A stretch of DNA of 64,000 nt, taken from NCBI RefSeq assembly GCF_024362405.1, contig NZ_CP101454.1:2852001-2916000 (forward strand), in the 5' to 3' direction. The translations under genes and the position numbers were made by a program. The notes under the pieces are model-generated. The model saw only the letters and a program-made list of their open reading frames with translations, did no database searches and was not told the DNA's origin. Shown here piece by piece: positions 57,568-64,000 of this stretch (its first letter is position 1; the number at the start of each line of letters is the position of its first letter). The DNA comes from Halorarius litoreus (GTDB lineage Archaea; Halobacteriota; Halobacteria; Halobacteriales; Haloarculaceae).

Positions 57568-59022
57568 TCAGTCGTCGGCTGGTGCTTCGCCCTCGATGAC
57601 GGGGCGGTCGACCTCGCGGTCGGTGGCCTCGCCCTCGATGTCGTAGGGGTACTCGCCGGTCACACAGCCGAGACAGAGGTCCGCGCGCGACTCCTCGAGT
57701 GCCCCGGCGACCGCGTCGATGGAGAGGTACGCCAGTGAGTCGGCGGCGATTTCCTCGCCGATCTCCTCGGTCGTCTTGTCCGACGCGATGAGTTCCTCGC
57801 GGGTCGCCATGTCGATGCCCATGTAGCAGGGCGCGACGATGGGCGGTGCGCCGATGCGCATGTGGACCTCCTCTGCGCCGACGTCCTTGAGGAGCTGGAC
57901 GAGCTGGGTCGAGGTGGTGCCGCGGACGATGGAATCGTCGATGACGGTGACGGTCTTCCCCTCGACGACGTCGCGGATGGGGTTGAGCTTCAGGCGCACG
58001 GCGCGCTCACGGGCGTCCTGCGTCGGCATGATGAACGTCCGGCCGACGTAGCGGTTCTTCATCAGCCCCTCGGCGAACTCGACGCCGGCACCGTCCTCCT
58101 GTGCGGCCTCGGCGTAGCCCGAGGCGAACGCGCGTCCGGAGTCGGGCACGGGCATGACGACGTCGGAGTCGACGCCCGACTCCTCCCAGAGCGCGCGGCC
58201 GAGGTCACGGCGCACGTCGTACACGAGCGAGCCGTCGATGCGAGAGTCGGGCCGGGCGAAGTAGACGTGTTCGAAGAAGCAGTGGGCCGTCCGCTCGCGT
58301 TCGAACAGGCGATAGGAGTCGAAGCCACTCCCGTCGGGCTGGAGGACGATGAGTTCGCCCGGCTCCACGTCGCGGACGAGTTCGCCGTCGAGGACGTCGA
58401 TGGCGGCGGACTCCGAGGCGAGCACGTAGCCGTCGTCGATGGAGCCGATACAGAGCGGGCGATTGCCCTCCGGGTCGCGCACGCCGAGGACGGTGTCGTC
58501 GTGCATGATGGTCAGCGAGTAGGAGCCGTGGATGCGACTCATCGTGCGCTTCACCGCGCGCACGAGGTCGGCTTCGAGGAGGTTCCGCGCGAGGTCGTGG
58601 GCGATGACCTCGGTGTCGCCGTCGCTGGTGAACGCGTGGCCGAGCGCCGCGAGCTCGTCGCGAATCTCTCCGGCGTTGACGAGGTTGCCGTTGTGGCTCA
58701 GGCCCAGCGAGCCGGATTTGAACGAGACGGAGAAGGGCTGGGCACACGAGGAGTCGACCGAGCCCGCCGTCGGGTAGCGGACGTGGCCGATGCCGACGTT
58801 GCCCGCGAGCCCATCGAGGTCGGCCTCGGCGAAGGCGTCACCGACGAGCCCCATGTCGACGTGGTCGTGCTGCTGGAAGCCGTCGTGCGTGACGATGCCG
58901 GCGGACTCCTGTCCGCGATGCTGGAGCGCGTACAGCGAGTAGTAGAGCGGTCGTGCCGCGTCGCGGCCGTCGAGGGAGACGCCGACGACGCCACACTTCT
59001 CCCGTGGCCCGGAGTGGGTCAT
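57568..59022 (-). CDS. purF: Amidophosphoribosyltransferase
   Basis: A 484-residue committed enzyme of purine synthesis. MTHSGPREKCGVVGVSLDG has Cys10 as the N-terminal nucleophile after processing (family: CGVVG). Glutaminase part: LYALQHRGQESAGIVTHDG, GNVGIGHVRYPTAGSVDSSC, LSHNGNLVNAGEIRDELAAL, FTSDGDTEVIAHDL. PRPP domain: VMPVPDSGRAFASGYAEAAQ, GRTFIMPTQDARERAVRLKL, TVTVIDDSIVRGTTSTQLVQ. The C-terminal LCLGCVTGEYPYDIEG suggests cysteines for an Fe-S cluster as in B. subtilis PurF. A motif shared with purD begins 58 bp upstream. Confidence 0.97.
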   Translation of the reverse strand: MTHSGPREKCGVVGVSLDGRDAARPLYYSLYALQHRGQESAGIVTHDGFQQHDHVDMGLVGDAFAEADLDGLAGNVGIGHVRYPTAGSVDSSCAQPFSVSFKSGSLGLSHNGNLVNAGEIRDELAALGHAFTSDGDTEVIAHDLARNLLEADLVRAVKRTMSRIHGSYSLTIMHDDTVLGVRDPEGNRPLCIGSIDDGYVLASESAAIDVLDGELVRDVEPGELIVLQPDGSGFDSYRLFERERTAHCFFEHVYFARPDSRIDGSLVYDVRRDLGRALWEESGVDSDVVMPVPDSGRAFASGYAEAAQEDGAGVEFAEGLMKNRYVGRTFIMPTQDARERAVRLKLNPIRDVVEGKTVTVIDDSIVRGTTSTQLVQLLKDVGAEEVHMRIGAPPIVAPCYMGIDMATREELIASDKTTEEIGEEIAADSLAYLSIDAVAGALEESRADLCLGCVTGEYPYDIEGEATDREVDRPVIEGEAPADD

Positions 59023-59079
59023 CAGGAGTAGGTGTCGACCGGATGGGCAAAAACCTTCGTGGTTGTGCTCAGTAGCGGG

Positions 59080-59095
59080 TGCACACGTGCCTGCA
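59080..59095. promoter_or_regulatory. Candidate purine operator upstream of purF
   Basis: TGCACACGTGCCTGCA, 58 bp before the purF start; 14 of 16 bases match the purD element (TGCACACGTTCGTGCA). Half-sites TGCA...TGCA are conserved, while the middle differs by two bases. The rest of the 59023-59238 spacer shows no coding frame I can support. Confidence 0.6.
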
Positions 59096-59238
59096 TATGC
59101 ACAATCGTGGATGTGGTCTGCGGGCCTGCGATTCGTGGCGCCAGTCGGAGCGGAGCATCATCTAGCGCAGAGAGGGCGGTGACGTGGCGCGACGAACGCG
59201 TTGCTCACCGGTCTGGAGAGCGCAGAGAACCGCGCGGA

Positions 59239-59415
59239 TTAGTGGTCGCCGGACTTCGACTGCCAGGCGTACTGTCGTCGCTTCGCGGACTTGCCGAAGC
59301 CACAGGAGGCACAGACCTTCTTCCGGCTGTGGTAGGACTTCTCGCCGCAGCGTCGGCACTTGACGTGCGTCGTCTTGTTCTTCTTCCCCTGCGATGGAGT
59401 ACCTGCTCCGGTCAT
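59239..59415 (-). CDS. rpl37e: 50S ribosomal protein L37e
   Basis: A 58-residue zinc-ribbon ribosomal protein: [39 protein letters not shown] and [19 protein letters not shown]. Four cysteines (20, 23, 36, 39) bind zinc, and the N-terminal [14 protein letters not shown] is the family signature. Full length; too short for length-based gene callers. Start overlaps the lsm stop by ATGA, as is usual in archaea. Confidence 0.97.
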   Translation of the reverse strand: MTGAGTPSQGKKNKTTHVKCRRCGEKSYHSRKKVCASCGFGKSAKRRQYAWQSKSGDH

Positions 59416-59594
59416 GGTTGTATCGAGACGACGTTATCGCCGCGGATAATCGTTGTGTTCTCACCTTCGATGACGAGGTTCATGTGCTGGTCATAGCCGG
59501 TGAGGGTGCCGGAGACGTTGGTGTCTCCTTTCAGCGTCACCGTCACCTCCTCCCCGAGAGTGGCCTCCAGCACGTCGAGCGGTCGGTCAGCCAT
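59412..59594 (-). CDS. lsm: Sm-like archaeal RNA-binding protein
   Basis: A 60-residue Lsm protein: [40 protein letters not shown] and [20 protein letters not shown]. Sm1 motif ([26 protein letters not shown]) and Sm2 ([10 protein letters not shown]) are clear. Archaeal Lsm forms a ring that binds U-rich RNA. Coupled with rpl37e. ATG 59594 is chosen; the upstream extension is basic and not family sequence. Confidence 0.97.
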   Translation of the reverse strand: MADRPLDVLEATLGEEVTVTLKGDTNVSGTLTGYDQHMNLVIEGENTTIIRGDNVVSIQP

Positions 59595-59768
59595 ACCCCT
59601 ATCGCGTAGGCGGGCGGGCATAAATACACCGACAGCGTGGCGCGACCATCGGGAGCGCCACGATTATGCGAGCGGGGAGCAGCGCGACCCGTGAGCAGGA
59701 CCGACGGGAGCGGCACGGGATTGTGAGCGGCGAACGGGACAAAGCCCTCGTCCCGTGTCAGCGACGAC

Positions 59769-60197
59769 TCACCCTGGTGTCGAGGCGACTTGCCGCTCCC
59801 ACGCCAGGCGGAGCCCCCGACCGAGAACGAAGCCGGCGGTTCCGAGCATCACACCCGCGAGAAGGCCGACCTGCATGGTGGTGCCGAGTCGGCCGGAGAG
59901 GCCGCGGTAGAGCGTGTCACCGCCCGCCGTGCCAGCGGTCGTGAACGGCCACCACACCACCGCGAACGGGACCCCCTCGGCGATCCACGTCCAGACCAGC
60001 CCACCGCCGTACGCGCCGACGAGAATTGCCGGGAGCGTGTAGAGCAGCACGACTGCCCAGTAGCCGAGAGAGAACGACGGGAACGGCGGCTCGACCGGGA
60101 GCGAGAGCGTCCAGCCGATCGCCGCCGCCAGCAAGGCCAGCGCAATCGCGAGAACCGCGCCGCGTTCGGTGCCGAACAGGATGGTTCTGCCGTCCAT
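59769..60197 (-). CDS. Membrane protein, function unknown
   Basis: A 142-residue protein: MDGRTILFGTERGAVLAIAL, ALLAAAIGWTLSLPVEPPFP, YWAVVLLYTLPAILVGAYGG, GVPFAVVWWPFTTAGTAGGD and TTMQVGLLAGVMLGTAGFVL. About four helices. Family unknown to me. It is 14 bp downstream of the M42 peptidase gene on the same strand and is probably co-transcribed. The 59595-59768 gap holds only imperfect GGGAGCG-type repeats. Confidence 0.65.
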   Translation of the reverse strand: MDGRTILFGTERGAVLAIALALLAAAIGWTLSLPVEPPFPSFSLGYWAVVLLYTLPAILVGAYGGGLVWTWIAEGVPFAVVWWPFTTAGTAGGDTLYRGLSGRLGTTMQVGLLAGVMLGTAGFVLGRGLRLAWERQVASTPG

Positions 60198-60210
60198 GTG
60201 CGTGCGAGTG

Positions 60211-61272
60211 TCAGACCTCGACGTGGAACGGCGCGAACTCATCTGCCCGTGCTGCGAACGCGCCCATCAGTTCCGCGACCTCGTCCAAGTCGTCGGTGTC
60301 GATGACCTCGACCGGCGTGTGCATGTAGCGGTTGGGCAGCGAGATGTTGAGCGTCGGAACTCCCGACCGCGAGGTGTAGAACACGTCCGCGTCCGTTCCG
60401 GTGGTGATGCCGTCCGCAGAGAGCTGGACACCGATGTCCTCGCCACGTGCGACGGCCCGGACCGCCTCGACGACGACCGGGTGGTTCGACGAGCCCCGGC
60501 CGACGACCGGCCCCGAGCCGAGTTCGACGCTCGACCCCTTGGTGCTGGGTGCCTCTGGGGTGTCCGTCGCATGCGTCACGTCCGTGGCGAGAGCCACGTC
60601 CGGGTGGAGGTCGAAGCCGACCATCTTCGCACCCTGGCGACCGACCTCCTCCTGTACCGTGGAGACGGCGTACACCGTCGCGCTGGCGTCGCGTTCGGCG
60701 GCACGCCGTAGCCCCTCCGCGGCCGCCCAGATGCCCGTCCGGTTGTCCATCCCGCGGGCGGCGACGAGGCTCCCGGCGAGGTCCTGTACCTCCGTGTCGA
60801 AGGTGATGGGGTCGCCCACCTCGACGAGGTCGCGGGCTTCCTCCTCGTCTGCGGCCCCGATGTCGACGTGCATCTCCGTGATGTCGCTGTGGTCGTCGTC
60901 CGCGGGGTCACGGAGGTGGATGGCGACCTGCCCGACCACGCCCGGGACGGGGCCATCGCGGCCGTGGACGGTGACGTACTGCCCCCGCGTGACCGTCCGG
61001 TCTGCGCCACCGACGCGCGTCAGCTTCAGGTGGCCGTCGTCGGTCACGTCGCGAACCATCAGGCCGATCTCGTCGCCGTGCCCGCCGAGCAGCACGTCGA
61101 GGTCGCCGTCGCCCTCGTAGACGGCGATGGCGTTGCCGTAGTCGTCCGTCCGAACCTCGTCTGCGAACGTCTCGACGTAGTCGAGCCAGACCCGCTGGCC
61201 GGCCGTCTCGAACCCCGAGGGGGTGGCCGTCGCGAGCAGGTCGTCGAGGAACGCCCGTCGGTCGTCGTCCAT
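60211..61272 (-). CDS. M42 family aminopeptidase
   Basis: A 353-residue metallopeptidase of the tetrahedral aminopeptidase/glucanase group. GGHGDEIGLMVRDVTDDGHL (His ligand), VARGMDNRTGIWAAAEGL (Asp), YAVSTVQEEVGRQGAKMVGF (Glu base and ligand), LATDVTHATDTPEAPS (Asp) and YMHTPVEVIDTDDLDEVAEL (His ligand) give all metal-site residues. It removes N-terminal amino acids from peptides made by the proteasome. Slightly longer N-terminus than bacterial homologues. Confidence 0.94.
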   Translation of the reverse strand: MDDDRRAFLDDLLATATPSGFETAGQRVWLDYVETFADEVRTDDYGNAIAVYEGDGDLDVLLGGHGDEIGLMVRDVTDDGHLKLTRVGGADRTVTRGQYVTVHGRDGPVPGVVGQVAIHLRDPADDDHSDITEMHVDIGAADEEEARDLVEVGDPITFDTEVQDLAGSLVAARGMDNRTGIWAAAEGLRRAAERDASATVYAVSTVQEEVGRQGAKMVGFDLHPDVALATDVTHATDTPEAPSTKGSSVELGSGPVVGRGSSNHPVVVEAVRAVARGEDIGVQLSADGITTGTDADVFYTSRSGVPTLNISLPNRYMHTPVEVIDTDDLDEVAELMGAFAARADEFAPFHVEV

Positions 61273-61355
61273 ACCGGTCGCTGGGACGGCGCCCCGAAGG
61301 CCGTTTTGGTCACCGAGTGAACACGCCTAAGTTCGTGCTCGTCGATACATCGTCC

Positions 61356-61622
61356 ATGGCGAAGTTCACGTTCCTGGAAGTTCACCTCGACGGCGCGAAG
61401 TTCACGGCGAACGCTCCCGGCGGCAAAATCGAAGAGCCCGACGAGGAACCCGAGGTCTCGGTCGGCGAGGTCGGCGACGAGGCGTCGTCGTCGGGCAAGG
61501 GGAAGTGGGTCGCGGCGCTCGTCGGCCTGCTGTTCCTCGTGGCCGTCGCCGCCGTCGCGAAGAAGAAACTCGGTGGCGACGCCGACGACCCCGAGATTCC
61601 GGAGCTCGCGGACCGCGAGTAA
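61356..61622 (+). CDS. Small single-pass membrane protein
   Basis: An 88-residue protein: MAKFTFLEVHLDGAKFTANA, PGGKIEEPDEEPEVSVGEVG (acidic), then KWVAALVGLLFLVAVAAVAK (one membrane helix) and a charged tail KKLGGDADDPEIPELADRE. The N-terminal beta strand pair and central helix are conserved-looking, but I know no family. The ATG at 61356 is chosen over the upstream GTG/ATG because of the promoter spacing. Alone between divergent neighbours. Confidence 0.7.
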   Translation: MAKFTFLEVHLDGAKFTANAPGGKIEEPDEEPEVSVGEVGDEASSSGKGKWVAALVGLLFLVAVAAVAKKKLGGDADDPEIPELADRE

Positions 61623-61642
61623 CGGGCGTACCGGTCCTCAAC

Positions 61643-62266
61643 CTACAGCGCGTCTATCATTCCCGCGACGTAATCGACCTCGTCGCGGTTGACGCCGTGG
61701 CCGAACCCCTCGTAGATGCGCTCTTCGACGTCGGCGCCGAGCGACTCGAAGGTGTCACGCGTCTCGTGGACGCGTTCGAGCGGGATGTGTGGGTCGACGT
61801 CCGAGCAGCCGAGGAACACCGGTGTCCCCTCCATGTCCCCCTCGTACTCGGCGAGCGTCTCGCCGATGAGCCCGCCCGAGAGCGCAACCACCCCACCGTA
61901 CCGCGTGGGATGGGTCGCCGCGTACTCGGTGGCGAGACAGCCACCTTGCGAGAATCCCAGTATCATCACGGAGTCGGCGTCGATACCGGCCTCACTCGCC
62001 TGCCCGACGATGCGGTCGATGGCGTCGAGGCCTGCGGTGCGGCCGGGCTCGTTCTGTTCGACGGGAGCGAGGAACGACTGGGGATACCACTCGTTCATCG
62101 TCGCCTGCGGCGCGAGATAGGCCACATCGTCGCGCGAAAACTCCTGGTGCATCGCGAGGATGGAGTGGGCCGTCGCCCCGCGGCCGTGGACCAGCACGAC
62201 CGCCGCGTTCGCCTCGTCGAGCGACGCGCCCGCGGTTCGTGGTTCGGCAGTGTGGAGGTCGCTCAC
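61643..62266 (-). CDS. mhqD: Carboxylesterase/phospholipase-like hydrolase (MhqD type)
   Basis: A 207-residue alpha/beta hydrolase of the phospholipase/carboxylesterase family. AAVVLVHGRGATAHSILAMH (HG oxyanion), APQATMNEWYPQSFLAPVEQ, MILGFSQGGCLATEYAATHP (nucleophile GFSQG), FLGCSDVDPHIPLERVHE (acid) and YEGFGHGVNRDEV (His). GTG start overlaps the stop of the dioxygenase gene (GTGA). Pairs with an MhqO-like dioxygenase, as in the Bacillus catechol/quinone resistance operons, so a ring-cleavage product is the likely substrate (inference). Confidence 0.87.
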   Translation of the reverse strand: MSDLHTAEPRTAGASLDEANAAVVLVHGRGATAHSILAMHQEFSRDDVAYLAPQATMNEWYPQSFLAPVEQNEPGRTAGLDAIDRIVGQASEAGIDADSVMILGFSQGGCLATEYAATHPTRYGGVVALSGGLIGETLAEYEGDMEGTPVFLGCSDVDPHIPLERVHETRDTFESLGADVEERIYEGFGHGVNRDEVDYVAGMIDAL

Positions 62267-63207
62267 TGTGCGGCCCCCGTGTCGAGTTCCAGCGGTGGGA
62301 GTTCCGCCTCGATCCGGTCGCGGTCCTCGGCCAGCCACGGTGGGAGTTTGAGTTCCTCGCCGAGCGCCTCGGCCGGTTCGTCGCGGTCGAATCCCGGTAC
62401 TTCGGTGGCGAACTCGAACAGGATGCCGTTGCGCTCGCGGAAGTAGATGGAGCGGAAATACTGCCGGTCCTTCTGCTCGGTCACGTCGAACCCCTGGTCG
62501 CGGAGCGCCTCCTGCCACGCGAACTCCGCGTCGTCGTCCGCGACGCGGAACGCGACGTGGTGGACGGTCCCGACGCCCGGTCGCCCTCCGACGTCGGTCT
62601 CGACGAGGTCCACGACCACGGCCGTCTCACCGCTGGCTTCGTAGCGGGTGCGGTCGCTCTCTTCGGCCACGCGCTCGTACCCCATGGTCTCCAGCAGCGT
62701 AGCGGTGGGCTCGGCCTCGTGGACCGCGAGGGTGACGCCGTAGAACCCACGGATTGCGTACGCCTCTGGAACGACCTCGCCCCAGGGCTCGACCGTGGTC
62801 TCCTGGGTCGAGGCGACGAGTTCGTACTCGAGGCCGTCGGGGTCGCGGAACGCCAGCACGCGCTCGTCGAGTCTGTCCTCGGGCGCGTCGTACTCGACGC
62901 CGTGGTCGTCGAACCGCTCGACCCAGTAGTCGAGGCTCCCCTCGGGGACGTGGAACTGCGTCGTCTGGACCTGCCCCGCGCCGACACGGCCCGGGCGGCC
63001 GTCCTCGAACGGGAAGAACGTGAGCGCCGTCCCCGGTTCCCCGACCTCGTTCCCGTAGTAGAGGTGGTACGTCGTCACGTCGTCGAAGTTGACCGTGCGC
63101 TTGACGAGCCTGAGGCCGAGAACCTCGGTGAAAAAGCGGTAGTTCCGGGCCGGGTCCCCCGCCACGCTGGTGACGTGGTGGAGCCCCTCGATTGGTGCTG
63201 TCGCCAT
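62263..63207 (-). CDS. mhqO: Ring-cleaving dioxygenase, VOC family (MhqO type)
   Basis: A 314-residue glyoxalase/extradiol-dioxygenase-fold protein with two VOC halves. IEGLHHVTSVAGDPARNYRF (first metal His), LGLRLVKRTVNFDDVTTYHL, YGNEVGEPGTALTFFPFEDG, then GRPGVGTVHHVAFRVADDDA (second His) and ERNGILFEFATEVPGFDRDE (metal Glu). This is the ring-cleaving dioxygenase (MhqA/MhqO) family. It should open hydroquinone-type rings. Divergent from the HxlR regulator with a palindrome at its start. Confidence 0.9.
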   Translation of the reverse strand: MATAPIEGLHHVTSVAGDPARNYRFFTEVLGLRLVKRTVNFDDVTTYHLYYGNEVGEPGTALTFFPFEDGRPGRVGAGQVQTTQFHVPEGSLDYWVERFDDHGVEYDAPEDRLDERVLAFRDPDGLEYELVASTQETTVEPWGEVVPEAYAIRGFYGVTLAVHEAEPTATLLETMGYERVAEESDRTRYEASGETAVVVDLVETDVGGRPGVGTVHHVAFRVADDDAEFAWQEALRDQGFDVTEQKDRQYFRSIYFRERNGILFEFATEVPGFDRDEPAEALGEELKLPPWLAEDRDRIEAELPPLELDTGAAQ

Positions 63208-63269
63208 GTTACCTGGTTAAGGGACGAAACTTCATAAGGACTCGCGGACAACGATGTCAGCAGGTAACA
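63207..63269. promoter_or_regulatory. Inverted-repeat operator between mhqO and hxlR
   Basis: TGTTACCTG (63207-63215) and CAGGTAACA (63261-63269) are perfect inverted repeats 45 bp apart; the first touches the mhqO start codon and the second ends 3 bp before the hxlR start. The TTACCTGGTTAA at 63210-63221 is itself nearly palindromic. TTCATAAGG in the middle is TATA-like. Confidence 0.6.
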
Positions 63270-63272
63270 GCA

Positions 63273-63641
63273 ATGTCATCCGACGAGCGCTACAGCGAAG
63301 AGGCCTGTGTCGTCATCGACTCGCTCGAACAGATCGGGTCGCAGTGGCGGCTCATCGTCCTGCACGACCTGCAGGAGGGCGAGAAGCGGTTCAACGAGTT
63401 GAAGCGGTCCACGGATGCGTCCTCGCGGACGCTCTCGCGGGTGCTCGACGACCTGAAGGAGATGGGGTTCGTCAATCGTCGTCTCGAAGAGGACGCCCCC
63501 GTCGCCACCTACTACTCGCTGACCTCGAAGGGGGAGTCGCTCGGCCCCGTCTTCGAGGCCATCGAGAACTGGGCGGAGGACTGGCTCGACCCCGACGAGG
63601 AGAGCCTCATCGCCGCCGACGGCGGCTCAGAGGCCGAGTAA
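63273..63641 (+). CDS. HxlR family transcriptional regulator
   Basis: A 122-residue winged-helix regulator: CVVIDSLEQIGSQWRLIVLH, DLQEGEKRFNELKRSTDASS, RTLSRVLDDLKEMGFVNRRL, EEDAPVATYYSLTSKGESLG (family motif YxLTxxG) and PVFEAIENWAEDWLD. HxlR proteins respond to electrophiles such as aldehydes and quinones through a cysteine in the N-terminal arm; here Cys11 or so (EEACVVIDSL) matches that place. Likely represses the divergent mhqO-mhqD pair and itself. Confidence 0.9.
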   Translation: MSSDERYSEEACVVIDSLEQIGSQWRLIVLHDLQEGEKRFNELKRSTDASSRTLSRVLDDLKEMGFVNRRLEEDAPVATYYSLTSKGESLGPVFEAIENWAEDWLDPDEESLIAADGGSEAE

Positions 63642-63696
63642 CTCGCGCATCGGTGCGGCCCGAAAGCCCTTGTCGGGGGACGCCGAGTTCGCGCGT

Positions 63697-63915
63697 ATGC
63701 ATCCGTCCCCGCATCCCAGCCACGGCTTCTTCCGCGTGACCGTGGCGTTCGGCTGCTACGTCCTCCTCGTCGTCGGATTCGCCCTCGTCCTCCAGCGACT
63801 CGGCCTGTCACAGGGGCTCCTGATGGCTGCCACGCTCGTCGCCGCGGTCGCGGTGCTCGCCGTGGTGCTCCCGCTGTTCCGCCGACTCACGCCGCAGCGG
63901 GCGGGCGATTCCTGA
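63697..63915 (+). CDS. Small membrane protein, two helices
   Basis: A 72-residue protein: PSPHPSHGFFRVTVAFGCYV, LLVVGFALVLQRLGLSQGLL and MAATLVAAVAVLAVVLPLFR then RLTPQRAGDS. Two hydrophobic helices and a basic C-terminus. Family unknown to me. ATG 63697 chosen. 55 bp after hxlR. Confidence 0.65.
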   Translation: MHPSPHPSHGFFRVTVAFGCYVLLVVGFALVLQRLGLSQGLLMAATLVAAVAVLAVVLPLFRRLTPQRAGDS

Positions 63916-63974
63916 GCGACGCTCCGGAGAGTAACGGTCGGAAGGCCTATACGCCGAACGCCGAAACGTCTGCT

Positions 63975-64000
63975 GTGAGTCTCTATCGCGTGGTGCGGGC
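63975..64000 (+). CDS. Possible start of the next gene, cut by the window edge
   Basis: GTGAGTCTCTATCGCGTGGT could begin a coding region (MSLYRVVRA) with a CCTATAC TATA-like box about 29 bp upstream. Only 26 bases are in view, so the product cannot be guessed. Confidence 0.3.

Noticed and set aside
59595-59768. GGGAGCG-type imperfect direct repeats downstream of the 142-residue membrane gene
   Set aside because: Two loose copies only (near 59650 and 59709) with several mismatches; not distinguishable from biased composition.

Overview
The window is a stretch of chromosome from a halophilic archaeon (class Halobacteria). The evidence is high G+C with strong third-position bias, acidic low-lysine proteins, archaeal information-processing genes (TFB, aIF2-beta, SBDS, proteasome alpha, RNase P Rnp2 and Rnp3, L37e, Lsm, MBF1, CDC48, XPB helicase), haloarchaeal-only families (DUF7282 repeats, UPF0058, DUF5822, FilR1-like regulators), twin-arginine lipoproteins, a PGF-CTERM-like tail, and BRE/TATA promoters with short or absent leaders. 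The species cannot be named from the sequence.

Layout. 1-7.8 kb: thioredoxin reductase (cut by the window edge), an MBL-like gene broken by a 26-bp tandem duplication, a six-repeat DUF7282 surface protein, TFB, aIF2-beta. 7.8-11.9 kb: an Ogg-type DNA glycosylase, then a polytopic membrane protein and arsR-arsC that share a promoter motif, acylphosphatase and an RNA-ligase-like protein. 12-18 kb: zinc-ribbon membrane protein, nnr-moaC, two regulators, hflX, YihY/BrkB-like and FUN14-like membrane proteins. 18-25 kb: the archaeal exosome/proteasome/RNase P gene string (SBDS, psmA, rnp2, methyltransferase, rnp3) with a 1063-residue Tat subtilase lodged between psmA and SBDS. 25-29.5 kb: a cytochrome b6-like gene and a partner membrane protein under duplicated control elements, next to three tandem FilR1-like regulators. 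30-36.9 kb: dacZ-mscS, an acetyltransferase, XPB helicase, a Tat lipoprotein, ComB and an ATP-grasp protein. 36.9-43 kb: purD, cyclase, acyl-CoA synthetase, YyaL. 42.9-46.8 kb: a more AT-rich cluster of three exported proteins (lipoprotein, PKD/EF-hand protein, CAP lipoprotein). 46.8-56.3 kb: cdc48 operon, hydrolase, panB, HAD, acyl-CoA dehydrogenase, AlaX, MBF1. 56.4-56.9 kb: tRNA-Leu(GAG) and a rearranged duplicate of its 3' half. 57-64 kb: DUF420, purF, L37e-lsm, M42 peptidase, and an MhqD/MhqO/HxlR quinone-detoxification module.

Most interesting in my reading: (i) a TGCACACGTKCSTGCA motif lying 55 and 58 bp upstream of purD and purF, a likely haloarchaeal purine operator; (ii) a shared operator linking an uncharacterised permease-like protein to arsR-arsC; (iii) a ~50-bp duplicated control element with a TTTCACG/CGTGAAA palindrome in front of the cytochrome b gene and its partner, beside three tandem regulators; (iv) the tRNA-Leu 3' duplication carrying a 58-nt two-hairpin insert and conserved trailer hairpins; (v) two reading frames broken in ways typical of slippage (26-bp tandem repeat, G7 run). 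No CRISPR array, transposase, integrase or plasmid replication gene is visible.
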